A stretch of DNA of 64,000 bases from Blastococcus sp. DSM 46786 (GTDB taxonomy: Bacteria > Actinomycetota > Actinomycetes > Mycobacteriales > Geodermatophilaceae), in contig NZ_FOAO01000001.1 in the NCBI RefSeq assembly GCF_900109665.1, positions 1-64,000 on the forward strand, in the 5' to 3' direction. Shown in pieces: positions 11,376-21,152 of the stretch; positions within the stretch are counted from its first letter, which is position 1, and every line of letters begins with the position of its first letter. The notes under the pieces are model-generated. The model did not search any database. It was not told the DNA's origin and saw only the letters and a program-made list of their open reading frames with translations. Both the position numbers and the translations under genes were made by a program.

Positions 11376-11422
11376 CCTGGAGGGACCCCGCCGCCCTACC
11401 GGGTACGGGGCCGCGTCCGCAC

Positions 11423-12658
11423 TCAGAGCGGGACCCGCTCCGCCCCGGCGGCCGGGGGCGCCGGCTCCTGGCTGCCGGCGCGGTGCGCCCGCGCCGTGGG
11501 GTGGTCGGCCCGGCTGCGCCGGCGCTGCGCCTCCAGCTCCGCGGCGCGGGCCTCCCGGGCGGCCCGGCGGGCCCGCGGGCTGAGCACCACGACCACGCCG
11601 ACGACCAGCAGGACCGCGACGGCCACGACGAGCTCGACCCGGCCTCCGGTGATCGACATCCCGACCGCGCCGAACGAGAGCAGCGCGGCCCAGAAGTACA
11701 TGACCAGCACCGCGCGCTTGTGCGAGTGGCCGATGGACAGCAGCCGGTGGTGCAGGTGCATCTTGTCCGGTGAGAAGGGCGACTGCCCCTTCCGCGTGCG
11801 CCGGACCACCGCCAGCAGCAGGTCGATGAAGGGGATGAAGAGGATCGCGATCGGCACGAGCAGCGGCAGGGTCAGCGGCAGCAGGCTGGCCGCCGAGTCG
11901 AAGGTCTGCGCGTCCACCCCCCCGGTGGCGGTCACCGCCGCGGCCGAGAGCATGAGCCCGACGAGCATCGAGCCCGAGTCGCCCATGAAGATCCGCGCCG
12001 GACTGAAATTGTGCGGCAGGAATCCCAGGCAGGCCCCGGCGAGCACCGCGGTGATCAGCGCCGGGGCGCTGGCGGTCTCCACGTAGCCGGTCAGCCCCAG
12101 GTGGAAGCTGTACGCGAAGAAGGCCAGGGCGGCGATCGCCGAGACGCCCGCGGCCAGGCCGTCGAGGCCGTCGATGAAGTTCAGCGCGTTGACCGCGAAC
12201 ACGGTCAGCAGGATGGTCAGCGGCACGCCGACGTCCGGGCCGAGGATCAGCGTGCCGATGTCGGCGAACGGCAGGAACAGGAACGCCAACTGGACGCCGA
12301 GCAGCACCATGACGCCGGCCGCGGCGATCTGCCCGGTGAGTTTCGTCAGTGCGTCCAGGCCCCACTTGTCGTCGAGCACCCCCAGCAGGCAGATGAGCCC
12401 ACCGGCGACGAGGACCGCGTAGACCTGGGTGTCGTCGAACGTCCGCTGCAGCGCGGGTAGCCGGGAGGCCACCAGGACCGCGGCCACCACGCCGAGGTAC
12501 ATGGCCACGCCCCCACCCCGCGGGGTGGGGATGACGTGCACGTCCCGCTCGCGAGGGGCGGCCATCATCCGCAGCCGGATCGCCATCATCCGCACCACCG
12601 GCGTGGCCAGGAAGGTGACCAGCGCCGCGGTGAGCAGGACGACGACGTACTCGCGCAC
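11423..12658 (-). CDS. WecA/MraY-type polyprenyl-phosphate sugar-1-phosphate transferase
   Basis: This is an integral membrane enzyme that loads a UDP-GlcNAc-type sugar-1-phosphate onto undecaprenyl/decaprenyl phosphate, starting cell-wall linker or polysaccharide synthesis (rfe/wecA, Rv1302 equivalent). It has 411 aa and about 11 membrane helices. Family motifs are PTPRGGGVAMYLG, LGVLDDKWGLDALTK (metal-binding Asp pair), NALNFIDGLDGLAAG, FMGDSGSMLVG and KMHLHHRLLSIGHSHKR. The cytoplasmic Arg/Ala tail (from about residue 370) is low complexity. GTG 12658 is four bases after the glyA stop, so the two genes are coupled. Confidence 0.9.
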   Translation of the reverse strand: MREYVVVLLTAALVTFLATPVVRMMAIRLRMMAAPRERDVHVIPTPRGGGVAMYLGVVAAVLVASRLPALQRTFDDTQVYAVLVAGGLICLLGVLDDKWGLDALTKLTGQIAAAGVMVLLGVQLAFLFLPFADIGTLILGPDVGVPLTILLTVFAVNALNFIDGLDGLAAGVSAIAALAFFAYSFHLGLTGYVETASAPALITAVLAGACLGFLPHNFSPARIFMGDSGSMLVGLMLSAAAVTATGGVDAQTFDSAASLLPLTLPLLVPIAILFIPFIDLLLAVVRRTRKGQSPFSPDKMHLHHRLLSIGHSHKRAVLVMYFWAALLSFGAVGMSITGGRVELVVAVAVLLVVGVVVVLSPRARRAAREARAAELEAQRRRSRADHPTARAHRAGSQEPAPPAAGAERVPL

Positions 12659-12662
12659 GGGC

Positions 12663-13967
12663 TCAGGTGGTCCGCGCCGGCTCGGGGTGCGCGGTCGGTC
12701 GGGTCGGGTGGGGGTAGGCAGGGTGGGCGCCGACGAGCTCGCGGACGCCCGCGGCGACCTCGGCGGTGCGGCTGCCGTCGGCGTCGCGAATGGCGGCACC
12801 GATCAGGGAGGCGATCGACTTCATCTCCGGCTCCGTCATGCCCTGGGTGGTGACGGCGGGGCTGCCGACCCGGATGCCGGAGGCCACGGAGGCCGGCTGC
12901 GGGTCGAACGGGATCGCGTTCTTGTTGAGCACGATGCCTGCGGCGTCGCACCGCTTCTCGGCGTCGGCACCGGTCACGCCCGTCCCCCGCAGGTCGAGCA
13001 GGGCCAGGTGGGTGTCCGTGCCGCCGGCGACCGGCCGGAGCCCCTCGGCGGCCAGCCCCTCGGTCAGCGCCTGCGCGTTGGCGACCACCTGGCGGGCGTA
13101 GGCCTGGTACCCGGGGTGCAGGCACTCCTTGAAGTTCACCGCCTTGGCGGCGACGGCGTGCATGAGCGGGCCGCCCTGCATCATCGGGAAGGCGGCCTTG
13201 TCGATCGCCGTGGCGTGCTCGGCCCGGCAGACGATGGCGCCACCGCGCGGGCCGCGCAGCACCTTGTGCGTGGTGAAGGTGACGACGTCGGCGTGGGGCA
13301 CCGGGCTGGGGATCGCCTTCCCGGCGACGAGGCCGATGAAGTGCGCGGCGTCGACCATGAAGATCGCGCCGACCTCGTCGGCGATCTGCCGGAAGGCGGC
13401 GAAGTCGATGAGCCGCGGGATGGCCGAGCCGCCGGCGACGATCAGCTTCGGGCGGTGCTCGCGGGCCAGGTCGCGCACCTGGTCGTAGTCGATGTGCTCG
13501 GTGCGCGGGTCGACGCCGTACTGCACGGCGCGGAACCACTTGCCGCTGAAGCTGACCTTCGTGCCGTGCGTCAGGTGGCCGCCGTGCGGCAGCGCCATGC
13601 CCAGGAAGGTGTCCCCCGGCGAGAGGAACGCACCGTACGCGGCCAGGTTGGCGTTCGCCCCGGAGTGCGGCTGCAGGTTGGCGTGCTCGGCGCCGAAGAG
13701 CTCCTTGGCCCGTTCGATGCCGATCTCCTCGGCGCGGTCGACGACCTCGCAGCCGCCGTAGTACCGCCGTCCCGGGTAGCCCTCGGCGTACTTGTTGGAC
13801 AGCGTGCTGCCCAGCGCCGCCAGGACGGCGGGGCTGGTGAAGTTCTCGCTGGCGATCAGCTGCAGCCCGCCGCGGAGGCGCTCCAGCTCTCCGGTGACCA
13901 CACCGGCGATGTCGGGATCGACGGCGGCGAGGGCCTCGAAGTCCGGTCCCCAGTAGGGGGTGCTCAT
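12663..13967 (-). CDS. glyA: Serine hydroxymethyltransferase
   Basis: This PLP enzyme converts serine and tetrahydrofolate to glycine and 5,10-methylene-THF. The 434-aa protein has LQLIASENFTSPAVLAALGS, YGGCEVVDRAEEIG, and the PLP-lysine motif DVVTFTTHKVLRGPRGG. The start ATG 13967 has only a weak ribosome site, but upstream codons do not resemble the family. Neither a glycine nor a tetrahydrofolate riboswitch is recognisable upstream. It is an addition relative to the equivalent mycobacterial gene order. Confidence 0.96.
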   Translation of the reverse strand: MSTPYWGPDFEALAAVDPDIAGVVTGELERLRGGLQLIASENFTSPAVLAALGSTLSNKYAEGYPGRRYYGGCEVVDRAEEIGIERAKELFGAEHANLQPHSGANANLAAYGAFLSPGDTFLGMALPHGGHLTHGTKVSFSGKWFRAVQYGVDPRTEHIDYDQVRDLAREHRPKLIVAGGSAIPRLIDFAAFRQIADEVGAIFMVDAAHFIGLVAGKAIPSPVPHADVVTFTTHKVLRGPRGGAIVCRAEHATAIDKAAFPMMQGGPLMHAVAAKAVNFKECLHPGYQAYARQVVANAQALTEGLAAEGLRPVAGGTDTHLALLDLRGTGVTGADAEKRCDAAGIVLNKNAIPFDPQPASVASGIRVGSPAVTTQGMTEPEMKSIASLIGAAIRDADGSRTAEVAAGVRELVGAHPAYPHPTRPTAHPEPARTT

Positions 13968-14100
13968 CTCAGGCGCACTCCAGACGAGTCGGATGCGGAC
14001 CGCGACGCCCGGGCGCGGCAGCGGCTGGTCCACGGTATCCCCCTCGGGGGCGCAGACGAGGGAGCGCACCGGCCACGGTGGACGCGAGGCCCTGTCCCGG

Positions 14101-14128
14101 GCGTGCGAGCGGTGGGGCGGACGGGTCG
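14101..14128. repeat. Partial copy of the intergenic repeat
   Basis: GCGTGCGAGCGGTGGGGCGG and the nearby GGGTCGTCC match the second half of the element at 1721-1797. The palindromic first half is missing. It lies between tsaC and glyA. Confidence 0.5.
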
Positions 14129-14142
14129 TCCTGGGGGCCTCC

Positions 14143-14802
14143 TCAGTCGCTGAGCTCGGGGACGACCTCGCGCAGCCGCTCGACCGGCACGGCACCGACC
14201 CGCAGCACCCGGGGTGCCGGACCGGTGCAGTCGACGATCGTGCTCGCCCCCGAGCTGGTGCGCGGCCCGCCGTCGAGCACGACGGCGGCGTGCAGACCGA
14301 GCTGCTGCACGGCCTGCTCCGCGGTGGTCGCCGCCGGCCGCCCGGAGCGGTTGGCGCTGGACACCGCGAGCGGCCCGGTGCGCCGCAGCAGATCGCGGGT
14401 GAGCCCGTCGTCGGGGAGCCGGACGGCCACCGTGCCCTGGGCGTCACCCAGGTCCCACGCCAGCGACGGGGCGTGCTCGACGACGAGGGTGAGACCGCCG
14501 GGCCAGAACTCCTGGGCGAGCCGCGTGGCGACCGCGGGGGTCTGCAGCACCAGCCCGGCCAGCGTGGAGGCCTCGCCGACGAGCACCGGGACCGGCATCG
14601 CCCGGCCGCGGTTCTTGGCCTCCAGCAGCCGGCGCACCGCCGCGGGCGAGAAGGCATCGGCGGCCACGCCGTACACGGTGTCGGTCGGGAGCAGCACCAG
14701 CTCGCCCCGCCCGATCGCCGCCGCCGCGGCGTCCAGGCCGGCGGCGCGCGCCTCGGGGTCGGAGCAGTCGTAGAAGTCGGACACGAATGCCGAGTCTGTC
14801 AT
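14143..14802 (-). CDS. tsaC: L-threonylcarbamoyladenylate synthase (YrdC/Sua5 family)
   Basis: This enzyme makes threonylcarbamoyl-AMP from threonine, bicarbonate and ATP for the t6A37 modification of ANN-decoding tRNAs. The 219-aa protein has the YrdC-domain motifs LVLLPTDTVYGVAADAF, EAKNRGRAMPVPVLV, FWPGGLTLVV and GPLAVSSANRSGRPA. It lacks the extra Sua5 C-terminal domain. It equals Rv1301, but here the Ser/Thr kinase gene lies between it and prmC, 28 bases upstream of its start. Confidence 0.93.
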   Translation of the reverse strand: MTDSAFVSDFYDCSDPEARAAGLDAAAAAIGRGELVLLPTDTVYGVAADAFSPAAVRRLLEAKNRGRAMPVPVLVGEASTLAGLVLQTPAVATRLAQEFWPGGLTLVVEHAPSLAWDLGDAQGTVAVRLPDDGLTRDLLRRTGPLAVSSANRSGRPAATTAEQAVQQLGLHAAVVLDGGPRTSSGASTIVDCTGPAPRVLRVGAVPVERLREVVPELSD

Positions 14803-14830
14803 CGAGGTGGGTGCGCGCGACGCGCCGGCG

Positions 14831-16294
14831 TCAGCCGCCGTCCTCGTCGTCCCCCTCGTCCTCCTCGTCGTCCCTCTGCTGCTCGGCCTCCTTCTGCTGC
14901 GCCTCCCGCTCCTTCTGCTCCTCCTCCCGCCTCTTCTCCTCGTCCTTCCTCTTCTCCTCCCGCTCCTCCGACTCCTCGTCCTCGCCGCCGCCCTGGTCGA
15001 CGGGGGCAGGCACCGCCACGGGCGGCACCGCGTAGGACAGCCGCACCAGGTCCCCGGGGGCCAGCGTCCCCACCGGCTCCACCGCCGTCACCGCACCGGC
15101 CGGCACGTCCGCGACCTCGACCGGCACGACCTCCACCCGGAGCCCGCGGCCGATCAGGTCCGCCTGCACGTCCCGCACGGGGCGGCCGAGGTGGTCCGCG
15201 GCCACCACGTCGATGCCCGCGGGTGCCGTCCCCGTCGGTGCGGTCCCGCCGGAGGGGCGGTCCGACCCGCCCGGCAGGAGGAACACCGCCAGCACCACCG
15301 CGAGCAGGACGGCGGCCATGCCCGCGAGCACGGGGACGAGTCCCCGTGCTCGCGGGCGCCGGCGACCGGACGGGGACGCCGCCACAGCAGGCAGGGGCCT
15401 GGTGCCCGGACCGGGGACGGGGAGCACCGCGGTGGCCCCCGGCCTCCCCGGCGCGGTGGGCATCCCCGCGGCCGAACGCGCGGCGGCCTCGTGGAGAGCG
15501 TGCCCGTCGGGGAAGCGGGCCGCCGGGTCCTTCGCCATGGCCCGCACCACCAGCGCCCGCACCTCGGGCGGGACGGACGCCGGCAGGGGCACCGGCTCGT
15601 CGCGGATGTGCATGACGGCGATCTGGACGGGGCTCTCGGCCTCGAACGGACGCCGCCCCGTGAGGCACTCGTAGGCGACCGCGCCGAGCGCGTAGACGTC
15701 GCTGGCCGGGGTCGCCTGCCCGCCCGCCGCCTGCTCGGGCGAGAAGTAGTGCGCCGTGCCGATGATCTGGCCGGTGCCGGTCACCGCGGCGCTGGCCGCG
15801 GACCGCGCGATGCCGAAGTCGGTGAGCTTCACCGTCCCCTGCGGCGTGACCAGCAGGTTCGCGGGCTTGATGTCACGGTGCACGACCCCGGCGGCGTGCG
15901 CGGCGGCGAGCCCGGCGGCCGCCTGCCGGACGACGTCGACGACTCGCGCCGGCGTCAGGCGCCGCTCCCGTGCGAGCACGTCCGCGAGGGACTCCCCCTC
16001 GACGAGCTCCATCACCAGGTAGGCCAGCGGCGCGGCACCGGGCCCGGCCGGCACCTCGCCGTAGTCGAAGACCGCGACGATGTGCGGGTGCGTGAGGAGG
16101 GCGGCGTGCTGCGCCTCCGCCCGGAAGCGGGTGCGGAACACCGCGTCCGCCGCGAACTGGTCGCGCAGCACCTTGACCGCGACCGGCCGGTCGAGGAGCG
16201 TGTCGTGCCCCCGCCAGACCTGGCCCATCCCTCCGCCGGCGATCAACGACGTCAGCCGGTAGCGGTTCGCCAGCACCTCGGCCGGTGGCCCCAT
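14831..16294 (-). CDS. Membrane Ser/Thr protein kinase with one PASTA domain and a charged tail
   Basis: A PknB-like receptor kinase of 487 aa. The kinase domain (about 12-270) has the Gly loop AGGGMGQVW, Lys41 in VAVKVL, the HRDIKPANLL loop with Asp141, and DFG at 159-161, so it should be active. A juxtamembrane Pro/Arg linker, one transmembrane helix (about 318-341) and one extracytoplasmic PASTA-like unit (about 362-422) follow. The last 55 residues (433-487) are almost only Glu, Asp, Lys, Arg and Gln, a predicted single charged helix, which is unusual. ATG 16294 is chosen because the kinase fold starts right after it. Sensing of peptidoglycan fragments is an inference from the PASTA domain. 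Confidence 0.92.
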   Translation of the reverse strand: MGPPAEVLANRYRLTSLIAGGGMGQVWRGHDTLLDRPVAVKVLRDQFAADAVFRTRFRAEAQHAALLTHPHIVAVFDYGEVPAGPGAAPLAYLVMELVEGESLADVLARERRLTPARVVDVVRQAAAGLAAAHAAGVVHRDIKPANLLVTPQGTVKLTDFGIARSAASAAVTGTGQIIGTAHYFSPEQAAGGQATPASDVYALGAVAYECLTGRRPFEAESPVQIAVMHIRDEPVPLPASVPPEVRALVVRAMAKDPAARFPDGHALHEAAARSAAGMPTAPGRPGATAVLPVPGPGTRPLPAVAASPSGRRRPRARGLVPVLAGMAAVLLAVVLAVFLLPGGSDRPSGGTAPTGTAPAGIDVVAADHLGRPVRDVQADLIGRGLRVEVVPVEVADVPAGAVTAVEPVGTLAPGDLVRLSYAVPPVAVPAPVDQGGGEDEESEEREEKRKDEEKRREEEQKEREAQQKEAEQQRDDEEDEGDDEDGG

Positions 16295-16385
16295 CGCGCT
16301 CGCCCCCTGTCGTCCGTTCCCCCGTGCCACCGCACCCCTGCGGGTAATCGGCAGATCCTCGGAAAGCACCCGTCCGGGTGCCGGC

Positions 16386-17243
16386 TCAGCCGGCGCGGCG
16401 CGCGGTGGTGTACCGCGGGCGGCCGGCCAGGTCGTGGTGGTCGTCGACGTCGGCGAATCCGCCGTGGGCGCGGACGACGGCGGGCAGCGACCCGCCCTGC
16501 TGGTCGGCGTGCTCGACGCCCAGCCACCCACCGGGTCGCAGCAGCCGCGCCGCGGTGGCCAGCAGCCCGCGCACGACGTCCAGCCCGTCGGGACCACCCC
16601 AGAGGGCGAGCGGCGGATCGTGGTCGGCGACCTCGCGCGGCACCCGGGCGCCGTCGGGCACGTAGGGCGGGTTGCTGACCACGAGGTCGACGCTCCCGTC
16701 CAGGTCGCGCAGCAGGCCCGGGTCGGTCATGTCACCGGCGAGGACGTCGACCGGGGTGTCCCCCGCTGCCGAGCGCGCACCGGCGTTGTGCCGCGTCCAC
16801 GCGATCGCGCCGGGGTCGCGCTCCACCGCCGTCACCCGCGCGCCGGGGCGCTCGTGCGCCAGCGAGAGCGCGATCGCCCCGGATCCGGCCCCGAGGTCGA
16901 CGACGACGGGGGCCGCGACCCCGGACAACCGCTCCAGGGCCCAGCTCACCAGCAGCTCGGTCTCCGGCCGGGGCACGAACACGCCGGGACCGACCGCGAG
17001 CTCCAGGTGGCGGAACGGCGCCCGGCCGGTGAGGTGCTGCAGCGGCACCCGGTCGGCGCGCTGGGCCACCAGCTCCTCGAACCGGGCGGCGGCCGCGTCG
17101 TCCACGGCGTCCAGCGTGAGCAGCCGGGTGCGCGGGACGCCCAGGACGTGGCCCAGCAGCAGCTCGGCGTCCACCCGCGGGCTCTCGACGCCGGCCTCGG
17201 CGAGGCGGGCGACCGCCCCGCTCAGCAGGGGCCGCGCGTTCAG
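16386..17243 (-). CDS. prmC: Release-factor glutamine methyltransferase
   Basis: PrmC methylates the Gln of the GGQ motif in release factors 1 and 2. The 285-aa reading has the N-terminal domain ([15 protein letters not shown]), [12 protein letters not shown], the SAM loop [16 protein letters not shown] and the catalytic VVSNPPYVP. It sits directly after prfA, its substrate gene. The start is odd: no ATG, GTG or TTG lies near the expected N-terminus. CTG 17243 overlaps the prfA stop as CTGA and gives the right length. The next usable start is GTG 17174, which would remove 23 conserved-position residues. Confidence 0.93.
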   Translation of the reverse strand: MNARPLLSGAVARLAEAGVESPRVDAELLLGHVLGVPRTRLLTLDAVDDAAAARFEELVAQRADRVPLQHLTGRAPFRHLELAVGPGVFVPRPETELLVSWALERLSGVAAPVVVDLGAGSGAIALSLAHERPGARVTAVERDPGAIAWTRHNAGARSAAGDTPVDVLAGDMTDPGLLRDLDGSVDLVVSNPPYVPDGARVPREVADHDPPLALWGGPDGLDVVRGLLATAARLLRPGGWLGVEHADQQGGSLPAVVRAHGGFADVDDHHDLAGRPRYTTARRAG

Positions 17244-18319
17244 GAGCCGGCCGCCAGCAGCTCGGCGGTGTGCGCGCCGACCAGCGCGTCGATCACGCCG
17301 TCGAGGTCGCCGTCGAGCACCTGGTCGAGGTTGTGCGACTTGTAGCCGACGCGGTGGTCGGAGATCCGGTTCTCCGGGAAGTTGTACGTGCGCACCCGCT
17401 CGCTGCGATCGACGGTGCGGACCTGGCTGCGGCGCTGGTCGCTCGCCGTGGCGGCGGCCTCCTCGCGCGCGGCGGCCAGCAGGCGGGACCGGAGCACGCG
17501 CAACGCGGACTCGCGGTTCTGCAGCTGGCTCTTCTCGTTCTGCGAGCTGACCACGATGCCGCTGGGCAGGTGGGTGATCCGCACGGCCGAGTCGGTGGTG
17601 TTCACGCTCTGCCCGCCGGGGCCCGAGGAGCGGAAGACGTCGATGCGCAGGTCGTTCGGGTCGACGCTGACGTCGACCTCCTCGGCCTCGGGCAGCACCA
17701 GGACGCCGGCAGCCGACGTGTGGATGCGGCCCTGGCTCTCCGTCGCGGGCACGCGCTGGACCCGGTGCACGCCGCCCTCGAACTTCAGCCGCGACCAGAT
17801 GCCCTCGTCGGTGCGCGACTTCACCGCGATCGCGACGTCCTTGTAGCCGCCGAGCTCGGCGTCGACGGCGTCCAGGACCTCGGTGGCCCACCCCCGTCGC
17901 TCGGCGTACCGCAGGTACATGCGCAGCAGGTCGCCGGCGAACAGCGCCGACTCGGCACCGCCCTCGCCGGCCTTGATCTCGAGGATGACGTCCTTGTCGT
18001 CGTCCGGGTCCTTGGGCAGCAGCTGCTCGCGCAGCCGGCCGGTGAGCTCGGCGATCTGCTGCGCGAGCGCCGTCGCCTCGGCCGCGAACGACGGGTCCTC
18101 GGCGGCCAGCTCGCGGGCGGCGCTGAGGTCGTCGCGGGCCTGGTCCAGCCCGCGGGCGGTCTCCACCAGCGGCGCCAGCTGGGCGTACCGGCGACCCATC
18201 CGGCGGGCGCGGGCCTGGTCGGCGTGCACCGCCGGGTCGGCCAGCTCCTGCTCCAGGCGGGCGTGCTCGGCGAGCAACCCGGCCAGCCGGTCGGGCGCCG
18301 ACGTCTCGGTGCTGCTCAT
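17240..18319 (-). CDS. prfA: Peptide chain release factor 1
   Basis: RF1 recognises UAA and UAG and releases the finished peptide. The 359-aa protein has the catalytic loop [17 protein letters not shown]. The stop-codon-reading region lies at [17 protein letters not shown]; the canonical PxT tripeptide is not obvious and was not modelled. The C-terminal [16 protein letters not shown] is typical. ATG 18319 follows GAGAGGCAGCACC. The gene precedes prmC with a four-base overlap. Confidence 0.97.
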   Translation of the reverse strand: MSSTETSAPDRLAGLLAEHARLEQELADPAVHADQARARRMGRRYAQLAPLVETARGLDQARDDLSAARELAAEDPSFAAEATALAQQIAELTGRLREQLLPKDPDDDKDVILEIKAGEGGAESALFAGDLLRMYLRYAERRGWATEVLDAVDAELGGYKDVAIAVKSRTDEGIWSRLKFEGGVHRVQRVPATESQGRIHTSAAGVLVLPEAEEVDVSVDPNDLRIDVFRSSGPGGQSVNTTDSAVRITHLPSGIVVSSQNEKSQLQNRESALRVLRSRLLAAAREEAAATASDQRRSQVRTVDRSERVRTYNFPENRISDHRVGYKSHNLDQVLDGDLDGVIDALVGAHTAELLAAGS

Positions 18320-18379
18320 CGCTGGTGCTGCCTCTCGGGGTGCGGGACGTGCGGGGATCGGGCGCGGGCCGGACATGAC

Positions 18380-18420
18380 GACGGCGCCCGCCCCACCGCA
18401 GAGGTGGGACGGGCGCCGTC
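18380..18420 (-). terminator. Terminator hairpin after rpmE
   Basis: GACGGCGCCCGCCCCACC (18380-18397) pairs with GGTGGGACGGGCGCCGTC (18403-18420) over 18 bp with one mismatch and a five-base loop. It lies just after the rpmE stop and before prfA. There is no T-run, which is usual for this GC content. Confidence 0.75.
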
Positions 18421-18427
18421 GGGGGTG

Positions 18428-18661
18428 CTACTGGGCGTCGGTCGAGGCGCCGGCGCTGCGCTTGCCGAACCGCTTCTCGAAGCGGGCGACGCGGCCGCCG
18501 GTGTCGAGGATGCGCTGCTTGCCGGTGTAGAAGGGGTGGCAGGCGGAGCAGGTCTCGACGGTCAGCTGACCGGTCGGGGAGGTGCTGCGGGTCGTGAAGG
18601 TGTTGCCGCAGCCGCAGGTCACGGCGGTGACGTTGTAGGCCGGGTGGATGTCGGGCTTCAT
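18428..18661 (-). CDS. rpmE: 50S ribosomal protein L31
   Basis: A 77-aa ribosomal protein of the zinc-binding type: VTCGCGNTF and [14 protein letters not shown] give the CxC/CxxC ligands. The paralogue lacking these cysteines, used in zinc starvation, is not in this window. It has the family start MKPDIHPAY and a short Ser/Ala tail (GASTDAQ). It lies between rho and prfA as in most actinobacteria, with its own terminator. Confidence 0.97.
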   Translation of the reverse strand: MKPDIHPAYNVTAVTCGCGNTFTTRSTSPTGQLTVETCSACHPFYTGKQRILDTGGRVARFEKRFGKRSAGASTDAQ

Positions 18662-18800
18662 GGCTGCTGCCTCTTCTACGAAGTCTGGGTCGTTCGGTCG
18701 GTCAGAACGCCGGGGGCCGGACGGGTATTTCCGGCCGCGCCAGCGGGGCTCGGCCGACCAGTCTCCCAGATCGGTGAACCCCGCCGGTGGGCGGCCCTGC

Positions 18801-20906
18801 TCAGTCCTGGCCCGGGCCCAGCGTCGTCTTCTGGATCTGCATGAGGAACTCGACGTTGTTGCGCGTCTTCTTCAGCTTGTCCAGCAGCAGTTCCAGGGCC
18901 TGCTGCGGCTCGAGCGCGGCGAGCACCCGGCGCAGCTTGATGACGATGGCCAGCTCGTCGGGCGACATGAGGATCTCCTCCTTGCGGGTGCCCGACGCGT
19001 TGACGTCGACGGCCGGGAAGACCCGCTTGTCCGCCAGCCGGCGGTCCAGCTTGATCTCCGCGTTCCCGGTGCCCTTGAACTCCTCGAAGATGACCGTGTC
19101 CATCGTCGAGCCGGTCTCGACCAGCGCCGAGGCGATGATCGTGAGCGAGCCGCCGTTCTCGATGTTGCGGGCCGCGCCGAGGAAGCGCTTGGGCGGGTAG
19201 AGCGCCGTGGAGTCGACACCACCGGAGAGGATGCGCCCGCTGGCGGGGGCCGCCAGGTTGTAGGCGCGGCCCAGGCGGGTGATCGAGTCCAGCAGGACGA
19301 CGACGTCGTGACCCATCTCGACCAGGCGCTTGGCCCGCTCGATGGAGAGCTCGGCGACCGTGGTGTGGTCGGCCGGCGGCCGGTCGAAGGTCGAGGCGAT
19401 GACCTCGCCCTTCACCGAGCGCTGCATGTCGGTGACCTCTTCGGGGCGCTCGTCGACGAGGACGACCATGAGGTGGCACTCGGGGTTGTTCGTCGTGATC
19501 GCGTTGGCGATCGACTGCAGCACCATCGTCTTGCCGGCCTTCGGCGGGCTGACGATGAGCGCGCGCTGCCCCTTGCCGATCGGCATGACCAGGTCGATGA
19601 CCCGGGTGGTCAGCAGGTGCGGCTCGGTCTCCAGCCGCAGGCGGTCCTGCGGGTAGAGCGGGGTCAGCTTGGTGAACTCCGGCCGGTTGCGCGCCTGCTC
19701 GGGGTCCAGGCCGTTGACCGTGTCGAGGCGGACGAGCGCGTTGTACTTGTCCTTGCGCTCCCCCTCGCGCGGCTGCCGGACGGCGCCGGTGATGGCGTCA
19801 CCGCGGCGCAGGCCGTAGCGGCGCACCTGCGACAGCGAGACGTAGACGTCGTTCGGCCCGGTGAGGTAGCCCGAGGTGCGGACGAACGCGTAGTTGTCCA
19901 GGACGTCGAGGATGCCGGCGACCGGCAGCAGGACGTCGTCCTCGCTGACCGTGGGCTCGCCCTGCTCGAAGCGGTCGCGGGTGTTCCCGCCGCGCTTGTT
20001 GCGGTCGCGGTAGCGGCGGCCACGCCGGCCGCGGCCGCCCTCGAAGTCGTCGTCCTCGTCCTCGGTGGGGCGGTCGTTGCGGCCGCCGTCGGTGCGGTTG
20101 TCGCTCCGGTTGTCCGGCCGGCCGCCCCGGTCGTTGCGGCCGTCGGGACCGCGATTGCCGTCGCGGTTGCCGCCGTCACGGTTGCCCCGCTCGGCGCGCT
20201 CACCGCCGTCACGGTTGCCCCGCTCGGCGCGCTCACCGCCGTCACGGTTGCCCCGCTCGGCGCGCTCACCGCCGTCACGGTTGCCCCGCTCGGCGCGCTC
20301 ACCGCCGTCACGGTTGCCGTCCCGCTCGCCGCGGTTGCGGCCGCGGTTCCGCTGCGGGCGCTCGTCGTCGCGCTGCTCGTCCTCGCGCGGCTCGGCCGGG
20401 GCGGTGTCCCGCGCGGTGTCCCGCGCGGGGGCCTCGGCCGGGGCGGCATCGGCCGGAGCCGCGGAACCCTCGGCCGGGGCGCCGGGCGCGCCGGCCGGGC
20501 GGCTGGCCGACCGGCGGGTGCGCACCGGGGCCTCGCCGGTCACCGGGCCGCCGTTGGCGCCGCCGCTGACGGGCGCCTCGAGGGGCGCGGCCGACACGGC
20601 CGCACCGCGCGCGGCCTCCGCGCCACCGGTCGAGCCGCTCTCCGTGGCCGGCGCGGGCGCGCCGCCCTCGGAGCCGGCGCCCACCTGGCGGGCGGAGATG
20701 GCCGCGACCAGGTCGCTCTTGCGCATCCGGCCGGTGCCGGGGATGCCCAGCTCGCCGGCGAGACGCTGGAGCTCGGGCAGGAGCATGCCCGACAGCCCGT
20801 TGCCGCGGCGGCGGGGACGCCCGGCCGACCCAGAAGCGGCAGTGCCCTCGGCGGAGGCGGCGGCATCGGGCGCGCCGGTCGTGCCGAGGTCGGTGGTTTC
20901 GCTCAC
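18801..20906 (-). CDS. rho: Transcription termination factor Rho with a long RNA-binding insertion
   Basis: Rho is a hexameric RNA-dependent ATPase that ends transcription. At 701 aa it is far longer than E. coli Rho (419 aa). Residues 38-75 form the Rho N-terminal helix bundle; 80-320 are a low-complexity Ala/Pro then Arg/Asp/Asn/Gly insertion with four perfect [11 protein letters not shown] repeats (about 197-240). The S1-like RNA-binding part follows ([21 protein letters not shown]), then the ATPase with P-loop [12 protein letters not shown] and [16 protein letters not shown] 20906 follows GGAAGG. The insertion is actinobacteria-like and likely binds RNA. Confidence 0.96.
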   Translation of the reverse strand: MSETTDLGTTGAPDAAASAEGTAASGSAGRPRRRGNGLSGMLLPELQRLAGELGIPGTGRMRKSDLVAAISARQVGAGSEGGAPAPATESGSTGGAEAARGAAVSAAPLEAPVSGGANGGPVTGEAPVRTRRSASRPAGAPGAPAEGSAAPADAAPAEAPARDTARDTAPAEPREDEQRDDERPQRNRGRNRGERDGNRDGGERAERGNRDGGERAERGNRDGGERAERGNRDGGERAERGNRDGGNRDGNRGPDGRNDRGGRPDNRSDNRTDGGRNDRPTEDEDDDFEGGRGRRGRRYRDRNKRGGNTRDRFEQGEPTVSEDDVLLPVAGILDVLDNYAFVRTSGYLTGPNDVYVSLSQVRRYGLRRGDAITGAVRQPREGERKDKYNALVRLDTVNGLDPEQARNRPEFTKLTPLYPQDRLRLETEPHLLTTRVIDLVMPIGKGQRALIVSPPKAGKTMVLQSIANAITTNNPECHLMVVLVDERPEEVTDMQRSVKGEVIASTFDRPPADHTTVAELSIERAKRLVEMGHDVVVLLDSITRLGRAYNLAAPASGRILSGGVDSTALYPPKRFLGAARNIENGGSLTIIASALVETGSTMDTVIFEEFKGTGNAEIKLDRRLADKRVFPAVDVNASGTRKEEILMSPDELAIVIKLRRVLAALEPQQALELLLDKLKKTRNNVEFLMQIQKTTLGPGQD
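20187..20318 (-). repeat. In-frame 33-bp tandem repeat within rho (4 copies)
   Basis: Four near-identical 33-base units, plus-strand consensus beginning CGCTCGGCGCGCTCACCGCC, encode [11 protein letters not shown] four times. The unit is a multiple of three, so copy-number change would not break the frame. Confidence 0.9.
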
Positions 20907-21152
20907 GTACAGGTCCTTCCCTGCGGTGACCTGCGCGTCTCAGCGCAGGGGGTGCCCGGTCCCCGGCGGACCGGCCCGGAGGGCGGGTGCGCGTCAGGAG
21001 ACAGGTCGAGAGATGCGAGGCGGATCAGCGGCGAAGAGGTTCGGACATCTGCTTCGGCCCCGCGCGAGGCTCGCCCGAGTGGGCGGCTACGCCGTGAGCC
21101 TAGTCGCAGCTCACGGGCAGGACAACACCGGATGATCTCGGCGTGTTCCCCG

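Noticed and set aside
13968-14142. Glycine or tetrahydrofolate riboswitch upstream of glyA
   Set aside because: I looked for the conserved cores of these aptamers in the 175-base leader and found neither.
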